A stretch of DNA of 64,000 nt. It comes from Gammaproteobacteria bacterium (GTDB lineage: Bacteria > Pseudomonadota > Gammaproteobacteria > HK1). Positions 26,920 through 37,005 of this stretch are shown in pieces. The stretch's first letter is position 1; every line of letters begins with the position of its first letter. A program made the translations under genes and the position numbers. Under the pieces are notes generated by a model that saw only the letters and a list, made by a program, of their open reading frames with translations, searched no databases and was not told where the DNA came from. Where the stretch lies: the NCBI GenBank assembly GCA_012103455.1, contig WLWT01000001.1:2652001-2716000 (forward strand). Direction: 5' to 3'.

Positions 26920-27497
26920 GGTGCCCTAGGCATTGGCTGGCACTGGCTTAGCCACGCACTGAACCATCGATCCCACAGAAACGCTCCCTACCTGAATAGC
27001 ATCGCATATTGTTTACTGGCAGCTTGCGCTGTGCCTCTTACACTGTAGCAGCTAGGTAAATGGAGGGCATTGACTGGATTTCAAACTGAGCCATTTCAAA
27101 CCGAGCCGTTGCCGGCCATTCACCGGCTCGCCGTCCGCCCTCTGAGCCACCGTCTACCCGGTTCGCCGTCCAGGCCCTGGCGGAGCATACCCCGGCGCAA
27201 CGCGTTGGCGCATATTCTATTGGCCCGCTAGGGCGGATATGTGGGCTTTTTCCCATACACACATGGGCACCGTTGCGTTGCAAAGCAGGCGTTGAGCCAG
27301 GGGGAGTTAGCCAATTGCAGCAACTCGGCGTGAAGCGTGTAGCGCCCGCCCATGGAGCACTGCTGCCTCGTGAGTCCAACCCTAGCCGGTGGCCGCGGCA
27401 GTATTGCGGATGGGATGCCAGCGTAGTCTTTTGGCTTAACTCATCGCTGCTGGCACGGATTCGGCGTTATGATCGCTGCCCCCCGGATCGTGCCACC
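26920..27497. other. Divergent intergenic region with no recognised gene
   Basis: This 578-bp stretch between the TelA cluster and hrpA should hold both promoters. Short open frames are present but none has protein-like composition. Two 15-bp tandem copies of ATTTCAAACYGAGCC lie at 27078-27107. Confidence 0.6.
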
Positions 27498-30400
27498 ATG
27501 AACGACATCCAACCATCGCCGCCAACGCCCGCCGCGCTAGCAGCCATGCTGGAGCAGTGCATGGTGGCGCACCGGCATGGCTTGGCCCGCGCCATAGGGC
27601 GGGCCAAGCCTCACGCCGATGCCGAGAACTACGCTGCGCTGGTCGAGCGCGTGACCCGCTCGCAGGTGCAATACAGAGCGCGGCTAGGCTCGAGACCGGT
27701 TATTTCATTCGATGACAATCTACCCATAGCCCGTGAGCGGGATGCATTGGCGAACGTCATAGCCCGCCACCAGGTGGTGGTGGTGTGTGGTGAGACCGGT
27801 TCGGGTAAAACCACTCAATTGCCCAAAATCTGTCTGCAACTGGGACGGGGAGCCGGTGGCCTCATCGGCCATACCCAACCCCGCCGTATCGCCGCGCGCA
27901 CGATGGCGGCCCGCATCGCCAGCGAACTCGGCACGCCGCTGGGAGAGCTGGTGGGATATCAGGTGCGTTTCGCTGAGCAGGTGAGCGAGCGCAGCCTGGT
28001 CAAGGTGATGACCGACGGTGTATTGCTAAGCGAGCTGGCCCGCGACCGGTTTTTAAATGCTTATGACACGCTCATCATTGATGAAGCCCACGAGCGTTCA
28101 CTCAATATCGATTTCATACTGGGTTATCTGAAACGTCTCACCGCCAAGCGTCCCGATCTCAAGATCATCATTACCTCGGCCACCATCGATCCGGCGAGTT
28201 TTTCCAAGCACTTCAACAACGCGCCGGTGGTCGAGGTGAGCGGGCGCAGCTATCCGGTGGAGGTGCGCTGGCGGCCGCTGGCCGATGAGACGGACGATAT
28301 GGCGCGGGCCGTGGTCGCGGCGGTAGAAGAGGCGGGCCGCATCAACCGCGGCGATGTGCTGGTGTTTTTGCCCGGTGAGCGGGAAATCCGCGATATCGCT
28401 AAAGCGCTTCGTCAGTGCGCATTCAAAAGCACCGAGATACTGCCTTTGTATGGCCGCCTGAGTTTGGCGCAGCAAGCGCGGATTTTTACCCCGGCTACGG
28501 GGCGGCGCATCGTATTGGCCACCAACGTGGCGGAAACCTCTGTCACGGTGCCTAATATTCGCTTCGTCGTGGATACCGGTCTCGCCCGCATCAGCCGCTA
28601 CAGCTATCGCAGCAAGGTGCAGGGATTGCCGGTGGAGATGATTTCCAGGGCCTCCGCCGAGCAGCGCAAAGGACGCTGCGGGCGGGTAGCCCCGGGTGTG
28701 TGCTTCAGGCTGTACGGTGAAGAGGCTTTTCAAGCGAGGGCTCAATTCACCGAGCCCGAGATCAAGCGCACCAATCTGGCCGCCGTTGTCCTGCAGATGA
28801 CAGCGTTGAAGCTGGGCAGCCCGGAACAGTTTCCATTTATGGCGCCGCCCGATAGACGCTACGTGCGCGATGCTTTCCGGGTGTTGCAGGAATTGCGTGC
28901 CTTGGATAGCCGGGAAGCCTTGACGCCACTTGGCCGCAAGCTAGCCCGACTACCGCTGGATCCGAGATTAGGTGCCATGCTGTTGGCGGCCCATGAGCAA
29001 GACTGCGTGGCCGAGGTGTTGACCATCACCGCTGCCCTCAGTATCAATGATCCTAGGGAGCGGCCCATGGAGGCCCGCGAGGCGGCCGAGCGGGCGCAGC
29101 GGCGTTTTACCGACAAGCGCTCGGATTTTATATCGTGGTTGAACCTATGGCGTTTTTTCCGTGAACAGGCGGGCGAGCACTCCAATGCGCAATTTAAAAC
29201 CATCTGCGTTGAGCATTATCTGAATCATGCACGGTTGCGTGAATGGGCCGACGTACGCCGCCAGCTAAAAGCGCTCTGTGCCACGATGGACATCCATCCC
29301 AAATCGGGGGAGGCCAGTTATGAAGCGGTCCACAAAGCGTTGCTGGCCGGCCTGCTAACGCAGGTGGGAACCCGCCACGAGGAGGGTGGTTACTGCGGTA
29401 CCCGCGGCAGCCGCTTCCATATCTTCCCAGGCTCCGCGGTGCCAGCGCAGGGACCGCCTTGGGTCATGGCGGCGAGTTTGGTCGCAACCCACAGGCTCTA
29501 CGCCCATCACGTAGCCCGCATCGAGCCTGGGTGGATTGAGGCCTTAGCCGGCGATCTGGTATCCAGGCGCCACCATGATCCGCGCTGGCAGCCCCGGCGC
29601 GGTGAGGTGGTGGCGACCGAGCAAGTCGATTTCTTCGGCCTACAGTTGGTGGCCCGCCGTACTGTGGCGTATGCCCGCATCGACGCAGTGGGTGCGCGTG
29701 ACGTGTTCATCCGCGAGGCCCTGGTGGAAAACCGGCTGTGCGCCGCCCGCCGCCGTTTCTGCGCGCCAACATAAAGCTGTTGAACGCGATCGCCGAGCTG
29801 GAGCATCGCCTGCGCCGTGCCGATCTGATGGCCGATGCGAAGTGGCAATTCGATTTTTATGACGAGCGCTTGGGCGCGGGGATCGTCAATGAGCGGCGCT
29901 TGAGCCGCTGGCTGGGCAGCGCAGCTAAAGAGACAGTAGCCGGCCTCATGATGACCCGCGAGCAAGTGCTGGCAGGCCGCGACATCCCATCGCAGCAGGA
30001 GCGTTTTCCACCGTTTGTACACGCCGGGGAACACCGTTTGCTGCTCAGCTATCGCTTTGAACCAGGCCATGAGGCGGACGGCGTTACGGCCAGTATTCCA
30101 GTGGCCATCTTGAACCAGCTCTCGGCGCAAGCCTTCGAATGGTTGGTGCCGGGTCTATTCGTAGAGCGCATGACCGCCATTTTGCGCGCCTTGCCGAAGC
30201 GCTACCGGCGCTCCCTGGTGCCGCTGCCGGATTTCGTCAAGGCGTGCGTCGAATCCCTGGATTACGGGGCGGGTGATCTTATCAGTGCACTCACCGTTGA
30301 GTTGGAACGCATGACCGGTATGCAAGTGCCGGCCGATGCATGGCGGCTCGATACCGTGCCGCCCCATCTCAACATGCGCTTTAAGGTATTCGACAGTGAT

Positions 30401-31408
30401 GGCGCCGTGCTGGCCACCGCCAGGGATTTGGCGGCGCTACAGCGGGATCTGAACGAAGCATCCCAAGACAGTTTCGGCGAAATGTTACGCCAAAAGACCG
30501 TGATTGAGGGCCGGCGTAGATGGGATTTCGGCCCGCTACCTGCGCACACCCAGTGGCGAAGTGGCGGCGTCGAATTGGTTGGGTATCCGGGTTTGGTGGA
30601 CGATGGCGATAGCGTGAGCGTGAAAGTGTTCCAGGAACCGGCGGCGCGCGATGAAGCGCATTTTGCCGGGCTGACCCGTTTGATGTTGCTAAAAGGCGGA
30701 CGCGACCTGCGCTCACTCATCCGCGGGCTCGGCAAAGAGCCCGCTCTTGCGTTCATGTACGCCAATGCGCCGCCGGCGCACAGCGGCTACTGTCCGCTGC
30801 AGGCCAGGGATGATCTAGGGGCCGGCCGCGAATTGGACGAGGATGCCGCCGCGCTCACTGCCCGCACCGCGTTACTAGCCGGTGGTGTTACCATCATGGA
30901 TGCGGACGCATTCACGGCGGGTTATGGCCGGGCCATGTCCGCAGTCGGCGCGCTCAGCGTTGAAATACTGGAGACACTGAGGGCTCTTGCTAAAGCCCAC
31001 CATGAATTCGTCACCGCCGCTGCCAAAGTCGATGGGCCTGGCCGGGTGGATGCGCTTGGCGATGCGCGCGCCCAAGTAGGACGGTTGGTGCACCGGCGTT
31101 TCTTAACCGTCACCCCCCTACCCGTGTTGAAGCAATTGCCCCGTTACGTGCGTGCCGCTACTGTGCGTCTGAATAAACTGGACCGGGATGCCCGTGCCGA
31201 TACCCGGCGCTTGGCGGAGATCATGAGTACCGAGAATGAACTCTGGCGCCAGCTCCGCTTGGCCGGCAAGCACTGGCGGCGCCATCGCGCTCTGATTGAA
31301 GTGCGCTGGATGGTAGAGGAGTTGCGCGTATCGGTATTCGCGCAGGAATTGGGTGCGCAAGGGCCGATTTCGGTTAAGCGGGTGATGCAGGCACTAGAGC
31401 GATTGTGA
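27498..31408 (+). pseudogene. hrpA: ATP-dependent RNA helicase HrpA, frameshifted
   Basis: DEAH-box helicase that unwinds RNA, about 1300 codons across two frames, which equals normal HrpA length. The start is the ATG at 27498 (MNDIQPSPPTP). Walker A GETGSGKTT is at ~98-106, DEAH near 195-198, and the motif VI region is SAEQRKGRCGRVAPG. The frame ends with a stop at 29774, after ENRLCAARRRFCAPT. The continuing frame picks up at about 29740 as PPPFLRANIKLLNAI and runs through the DUF3418 C-terminal domain to 31408. A single indel near 29740-29750, a sequencing error or a programmed shift would explain this. The 3' end is duplicated at 40266-40600. Confidence 0.9.
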
Positions 31409-31728
31409 GCGGCACGTGGGTGTGTCCTGTCACACCTGCGGTGCTTATAGGGAGCTTGCGCATCAACTCAAGGATTCTGGTGCCCGCGCTACCATCCTCC
31501 TGGAGAATTTCGCCCATATCCTGGCCGAAGTCATCGACCAAACCGAGGTGGAACACGTCGTCGTCATCAAGATGGGCGATTGCTTGCCCTTGCCGAAGAG
31601 TCTCATCGTCAACTTCGTGGTCAAGTACGTGAAGAGAGGGGGAAGATGATGCCGTGTTTTCAGTTGAGCAAAACACCGGCATTCAACGGCCGCCACTGAC
31701 AGGCGCTGACGTTGCGTTTTTTACAGTC
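30804..31728. repeat. Direct repeat R1 (hrpA 3' end joined to decayed fadD piece)
   Basis: Homologous in order and direction to 40266-41358. It covers the last ~600 bp of hrpA, the conserved spacer around CCTGTCACACCTGCGGTGC, and an internal part of fadD. In this copy the hrpA part is open and the fadD part has deletions. Together with R2 it brackets the foreign block at 31.73-40.26 kb. Confidence 0.85.
31440..31728 (+). pseudogene. fadD fragment (duplicate of 41040-41358)
   Basis: Reads LKDSGARATILLENFAHILA and MGDCLPLPKSLIVNFVV, nearly identical to FadD residues ~110-170 at 41069-41245. The first ~110 codons of fadD are deleted and a further ~48-bp deletion follows ACACCGGCATTCAA. Non-functional remnant. 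Confidence 0.9.
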
Positions 31729-31928
31729 AGGGGTGGCAGGTACAGACCTTTCTTGCCCGCCGTGGTGTAATCGAAATAGTTCCAGTAAGGCAACGCGAAT
31801 TGAGCGCTACCACTCAGTTTTCGGAGTGTTTTCTCGAAGCAATACAAACGGTGTAGAGAAAATCGGCTACATTCGGAGACCCCGCAGCCACAAATTCCCT
31901 AATACTTCCAGTTTGAGTAAAACCAGGC
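31729..31928 (-). pseudogene. Remnant of a possible tyrosinase-like gene
   Basis: On the minus strand two adjacent frames read PGFTQTGSIREFVAAGSPNV and, after a shift, SGSAQFALPYWNYFDYTTAG. The FALPYWNYFD string resembles the copper-A region of tyrosinases. It lies just downstream of the giant LamG gene, so it may be the next gene of a donor operon. Only ~65 codons survive. Confidence 0.35.
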
Positions 31929-31931
31929 AAA

Positions 31932-31980
31932 AGTGACACTCCTACACTATACCCAGCAGGGTAGGCCCAGGAGTGTCACT
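31932..31980 (-). terminator. Intrinsic terminator of the LamG gene
   Basis: A perfect 12-bp inverted repeat (AGTGACACTCCT ... AGGAGTGTCACT) with a ~25-base loop lies 7 bp downstream of the LamG stop. On the minus strand it is followed by TTTTG. A good Rho-independent-type hairpin. Confidence 0.75.
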
Positions 31981-31986
31981 AAAAGA

Positions 31987-34900
31987 TTAAATGTCAATCC
32001 CGTAGTACAGGGAGAGATACTTTACGATCTCTTCTCTGTGGGGCATTAACTCTGGGAGGTAACTCCTGAGAGCTTTACGAACCGCATCCCCAAAGGTGGC
32101 GGTATCCTGAGTTTTATTGCGAACAAAGGGATCGAGCTTCTGGATCAGTTGCCAGTTGCTATCGATGTTCTCCGCTTTCAGGGTCTTCTCGAGGTTGGGG
32201 GCGGTGTTGTCGGGGAAATCGGGCAGAATGCGGCTGACGAAGGTGACCCGGTGGAATACCCGCCAGCAAGGGGGTTTTTTGTCCGATTGGTTGGCTTGGC
32301 GTAGAGCAGCGGCATTGGGATGATCACTCTGGGCTAGCCAGATGGGATCGACGACTTTGCCAAACAAGTCTTCAAAGTTGCGATCGGAGCTATCAAGATA
32401 GAAGGTCTTGAAGCGATAGGCATCCACTTTACCCGCTGCGGTGACAGCATTGCCATTATCATCGAAGACCGGTTGCCATTCATTATCTGCATCTGGAGCC
32501 GTCTTTTGCAAGTCACCGGGAACATCCACATTCACCTCGATACTAAAGGCTTTTTCTGTATCTTTCGCTTTGGTTTTGGTGAGGCTGAAACCACCACCGA
32601 TCGAGGCTTCAAATTCCAGATTGAAACCAATGCTGAAAACTTCCACATCGGTGCTGAAACTGCCACCCGCGGCACCACTGAAGCTGAAGGAGCCAGCCGT
32701 GACTTCACTCTTAACATCAGTTGTTTCAGTGGTCTCGGCAAAGAAGCCGCCATCGGCTGTCCAGACATAGGTGTTCGCCAAGTTTCGTTTGGCAAATTTT
32801 TGCGGCAATTCTAGGGAAGTGCCTTGAGATAGAGCATCACCAAACCCGCCAACGATGGAACCAATCCCAGCACCGACAGCCACACCCAGGGGACCAGCAA
32901 GAAGTCCGGCGGCGGCACCAGCGGCGGCACCAATGATCTGCCCGGTGTCGGCAATCTCGGTATCTGAGTTTTGGTAATAGTTGAGCAGGCGTTGCTCTTC
33001 CCGTTGGATGCGTCGCTCAATGGCGTAGGCTTCTTTGGGTTTGTAGTAACTGTACTCCCCGTATTGACGGGCATTGGCATAATCGGGATCGAGCACAACA
33101 GTGCCTTGTTCATTGTAGCCCACGCGACCATCCAATGTACCCTGCTTGGTATAGCGAGGGTTCATTTGGAAGGGAATAATATTCCAGTCGATGGGAATAT
33201 CCGGATTCGGCAGCATCCGGAACGAAACCAGGGCGTTATTGTGGGCGAGGCGCAGGGCAAAAATATCTGCCGTCTGGGATTGAACGAGGGCAAAGCCCAT
33301 GTTTCCAGGTTGAACGCGCCGCCCGACGGCAGGATTGAGCTGCTGTCCAGGTCCTGCTCCTTCCAGAGAGCCGCCCAGCGCCACAGACATGCTGCGAGTG
33401 CGGTTAATACTGGTGCCTAAACTTTCTTCCTGAGACCAGCTATTGGAGGTGTCGAAGATTCCTTCCACACCTACATTCATTTCCGCCTCAACTAATTTCT
33501 TCGCCGTACCGATACCTAAGGGAGCTGTAATCAGCAAATCATCCGAACCTGTACTGAGGGAACCTGCCCCCTTAAATCCCAGATCGAAACTTTCTTCTTT
33601 GGAGGCTGAAAGGGTATAGGTGACGGTTTCACTCTCCACAACTTCGATGTTGGAGACTTTCTCAATCAGGTCGTAGCGAGAACTGACAACCCCATCCGTC
33701 AGGTTTTCGCTGGGAACTGGGGGTACACCTTCAATGTAACCGATAACTTGGGGATCGAACTGGGCTTGTCCAATCCATTCCGTCACCAGGTTGCCGACTT
33801 TGTAGCCAGTCGCTAAATTCCACTGACCATTTTGCAAGTAACTGTAGCAGCGCTTGAGCACACCCCCCGTATTGCCCTGGTTGTCTCGCTGCAAGTCTGC
33901 ATATTCGATGACTGCGGGAGTGCTATCAATCTGTTCGTGAAAGTCTGTGCTGATACCAGCAAGGGCTGAACGAACGGCAGCGGTGTCGTTGCCAATAGGG
34001 GCAGTGGAAAGGAAGATACTCGGCTTCGCCTCTTGGTTGCTAGGTAAGAGCAGATGGTTACCCCGCAATCCATTGTCACTGAGTTGGGTGGCTTCGCTAC
34101 GGGTGGAACTGTCGTCGAAGGTGTAGTAGGCCAGCAGGTCTTGTTTTTCTCCTTTGAGACGGGTGAACAAGTTGTCAGAAATTTGCTCATCGGTGCGAAG
34201 GGTGCGCCAGATGCGGACTTCTTCCAGGATACCTTGGAAGCGCTCCTGGGATGCCCCATTGAGTTTGTAGCCCGCCATACTGAACTGGGCATCGCCCCAA
34301 TTGGGAGTTCCCGATGTCAGGCTGTCTGCGGCTAGAGGCAAACCATTTAACAACAGGTAAAAAGGACTCCCTTGAGGATCGGGATTCCGCACCCAACGGG
34401 CACCTTTAATTTTGCCGTGGTTGTTACTCTTGCTATCAATGGCGACGTTGCCTTCGTTCTCTTCAAACTGCCACCAACTCACCAGGCCGGATTCGTTACC
34501 CTGAATCTTTTTGCCGATGTCTTTCAGATCACGGGCAGTACTCCACAGGCGCACTTCGGAGATAATGCCTCGAAAGTAGTCTTGTTGACGGGGAGAAGAT
34601 GAACAGCGACCGATTTCTAAGGGTTCATCGTTGCCGAGAGGCGCTTCGTCTCGATAACGAGAGATGCCCTTTTGTTCACCGTTGATGTAGAAGGCGATAT
34701 CGAACCATTCTTCCACATCAACCGATTCGATCGCGTCAATGTTGAGGGTTTGAGGATTACCGTCTGCATCATTGTAAGTAACAGTCTTAGTTCCTTCGGT
34801 TTGATTTTGGGTACTGCCCTTCTTGCGAGTGACGGCAACGCGATAGAATGTACTGACCGTTAAGGCTTGAGTCGAGCGATAGGTATGGTTGCCACCGTCG

Positions 34901-37005
34901 GCATCCTCAAAGGTGAATTCTAACTTGCCATCACTAGCGACTTTGAATTGGTAAGGAACACTTTTGTCTTCTTGATCGAAAAATCCTTTACCGATAATAC
35001 CCTGACTACTATCCCGGTTATTGATCTGGATAAAGGCTTCGATGGTGAGATCTTCACCAATATCGAACATTTGATTGTTGCTGCAGTCAAGGTAGCTTTG
35101 TCCGTTAAAGCTGAGTCCGTGAGACTGGCGGAAACCCATGGCGATATGATGCCACTGTTTAGGGGTTAGAGTTTCTTTACTCTTGAGAAAGCGCTGTCCC
35201 TTGTGGTTTGCTGTCGTTCCTTGGCTGACTCCAGCCACGAGATGGTAGGTTTTGGAGTTTTGACTGGAGGACGCTTGCAAGGCAAGGGTATAGGCGGCAT
35301 TCTCGGAGCAATGATGGATTAACCGAGACGTTTCCCTGTTCGTGTCACTGGGATTCACCCAGGCTTCCACGGTTATATCCGAGTTCATCGCCGTTTGAGC
35401 CAGCTTGTCGCTGGGTAAAGATAGTAAATCACTGGTGCTACTGAAGTAGTAGGCATGTCCGGGTGTGTTCGCAATCCAAAGGCTGTCTCGTCCATGAGTC
35501 GCCGTTGCTACTTCGTTTACTATTGTCACTATTGTGGTCACAGTAAGCGCAGGCAAGGCATCGGGTTTGTCCACGGAAGTTGGATTACCGTGAACTGTTC
35601 CGTGGTAAGCATTGCGGCTGCGATCACGGGCTTTGCCATTTTCAAAGCTGTAGCAAGCCACCAAATTAGCTTCTGTACCGCTTAAGCGCTGATTCATATC
35701 AGCCTGAATGTCGGCTTGAGAGCGTGCAGAACTCCAAATGCGACATTCATCGATCGCACCGTCCCAATATTGGCTATAGTTTATGAGGCGACTCAAAGTT
35801 AGGGTCGTAAAATTCCCAATCAACCGAGTTTTTCCCGTTCCAGAGGCGGCAAGATTACCATTGCGGTAAATCGCCATGGTACCGTCGATGGCATTTTTCA
35901 CAAACGCCCAGTGAACCCAAACACCCTTGTAATCAGCATCTTGAACGGATAGTTCTAGGCGATCATAATGACCGGCATCTCCAGCATCCCACATCACCTC
36001 ACCATTCATCCAAGGAAGGTGAACGGTGAATATTCGCTGTCCTGCGGCATTGTTGGCATCAATAATGGAAGTGCTTTTAGGCAGTCCCGCATCACCTTTT
36101 GCCCAAAACTCGATTGTGATTTCCTGGTTAATGGTGAAGCTTATTTCTGGAGGAAGCTCAATGTAGTCACCTTGATTATTAAAGTTCAAAGCTGTCTGAC
36201 TAACTTCTTGCTCTTGGTATTCTGCTTTCCCTTCGCCCAAGGCAACCACTTGTAGCGATCGCTCCTTAACACTATAAGCTGACGGACTCACAGTGGCGGT
36301 TACTTCTGCCGGTCGATCTCCTGTGCCATTCAGAATATGGGTAAACAGTTGGGGATCGCGGGGCAAATCAGTCCAGGTTTCCGTGATGCCGCGATCAGGA
36401 TTCGTAATCACCAGAGTACAAGTGTTAAGTATGCGACCATCACTGATGGTTGCGGTTATATTGTTGTTCCCGGCAGAACGAGCCAGCAACATCACGCCAT
36501 TCTCAGCAAACTGTAAACGGGTTCGTGCTACTAGAGTCTGGAAATAGGCAGCCATGAACTGCCTAGAGTTATCGGGGTAGTAGAGAGCTAAATCTGCTGT
36601 TGCTCCCTCTAACATTATTGGTGTATGGGTGCTAGGAGCAAACTTGATTAAGCTGCCGTTCACCGTCAAGCCAGAAGCATCCATATGGACAAGCCCCATC
36701 GGTAAGCGAATTTCCTGCTTTTCGCCCCCGGTTAACACGCTTAACTCGCTTTGTTTGGCGATGAGAGTGGTTTCTTTTTGCTGTTTCAGCGATTGTTTTT
36801 GGGTGAGGATATTCTCCTTGGCTAACAAGTCATTCAGTTCGGTTGTTTTGGTATTGACTTGGTTTTGTTTGGCGTTGCATTGAGACTGCAAATCCGCGAC
36901 AACATTGTTGCAAGTCTCGCTAGTTTTGACAATGATAAAATGTCCATTATGATGGTTAGCATCGCTGTGGTGGACAAGACGATTTCCACTATACTGTTTA
37001 AACAC
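31987..37005 (-). CDS. Giant LamG-repeat protein, 3' part (C-terminal 1672 residues)
   Basis: Continues the protein begun at 39407 after a frameshift. It opens with a coiled coil (~39-95), then about four LamG/concanavalin-like jelly-roll units (~270-470, ~518-620, ~630-870, ~880-970). Their repeated ends read IDECRIWSSARSQADI, ISEVRLWSTARDLKDI and LEEVRIWRTLRTDEQI. The region ~1110-1260 is Ser/Thr/Gly-rich with alternating pattern (VTYTLSASKEESFDLGFKG), followed by a glycine-zipper segment (~1357-1385, AAAGAAAGLLAGPLGVAVGA). The C-terminus (~1450-1672) is soluble. The arrangement could suit a surface or membrane-inserting protein; that is inference. Base composition is less GC-rich than the flanks. 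Confidence 0.8.
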   Translation of the reverse strand: MFKQYSGNRLVHHSDANHHNGHFIIVKTSETCNNVVADLQSQCNAKQNQVNTKTTELNDLLAKENILTQKQSLKQQKETTLIAKQSELSVLTGGEKQEIRLPMGLVHMDASGLTVNGSLIKFAPSTHTPIMLEGATADLALYYPDNSRQFMAAYFQTLVARTRLQFAENGVMLLARSAGNNNITATISDGRILNTCTLVITNPDRGITETWTDLPRDPQLFTHILNGTGDRPAEVTATVSPSAYSVKERSLQVVALGEGKAEYQEQEVSQTALNFNNQGDYIELPPEISFTINQEITIEFWAKGDAGLPKSTSIIDANNAAGQRIFTVHLPWMNGEVMWDAGDAGHYDRLELSVQDADYKGVWVHWAFVKNAIDGTMAIYRNGNLAASGTGKTRLIGNFTTLTLSRLINYSQYWDGAIDECRIWSSARSQADIQADMNQRLSGTEANLVACYSFENGKARDRSRNAYHGTVHGNPTSVDKPDALPALTVTTIVTIVNEVATATHGRDSLWIANTPGHAYYFSSTSDLLSLPSDKLAQTAMNSDITVEAWVNPSDTNRETSRLIHHCSENAAYTLALQASSSQNSKTYHLVAGVSQGTTANHKGQRFLKSKETLTPKQWHHIAMGFRQSHGLSFNGQSYLDCSNNQMFDIGEDLTIEAFIQINNRDSSQGIIGKGFFDQEDKSVPYQFKVASDGKLEFTFEDADGGNHTYRSTQALTVSTFYRVAVTRKKGSTQNQTEGTKTVTYNDADGNPQTLNIDAIESVDVEEWFDIAFYINGEQKGISRYRDEAPLGNDEPLEIGRCSSSPRQQDYFRGIISEVRLWSTARDLKDIGKKIQGNESGLVSWWQFEENEGNVAIDSKSNNHGKIKGARWVRNPDPQGSPFYLLLNGLPLAADSLTSGTPNWGDAQFSMAGYKLNGASQERFQGILEEVRIWRTLRTDEQISDNLFTRLKGEKQDLLAYYTFDDSSTRSEATQLSDNGLRGNHLLLPSNQEAKPSIFLSTAPIGNDTAAVRSALAGISTDFHEQIDSTPAVIEYADLQRDNQGNTGGVLKRCYSYLQNGQWNLATGYKVGNLVTEWIGQAQFDPQVIGYIEGVPPVPSENLTDGVVSSRYDLIEKVSNIEVVESETVTYTLSASKEESFDLGFKGAGSLSTGSDDLLITAPLGIGTAKKLVEAEMNVGVEGIFDTSNSWSQEESLGTSINRTRSMSVALGGSLEGAGPGQQLNPAVGRRVQPGNMGFALVQSQTADIFALRLAHNNALVSFRMLPNPDIPIDWNIIPFQMNPRYTKQGTLDGRVGYNEQGTVVLDPDYANARQYGEYSYYKPKEAYAIERRIQREEQRLLNYYQNSDTEIADTGQIIGAAAGAAAGLLAGPLGVAVGAGIGSIVGGFGDALSQGTSLELPQKFAKRNLANTYVWTADGGFFAETTETTDVKSEVTAGSFSFSGAAGGSFSTDVEVFSIGFNLEFEASIGGGFSLTKTKAKDTEKAFSIEVNVDVPGDLQKTAPDADNEWQPVFDDNGNAVTAAGKVDAYRFKTFYLDSSDRNFEDLFGKVVDPIWLAQSDHPNAAALRQANQSDKKPPCWRVFHRVTFVSRILPDFPDNTAPNLEKTLKAENIDSNWQLIQKLDPFVRNKTQDTATFGDAVRKALRSYLPELMPHREEIVKYLSLYYGIDI

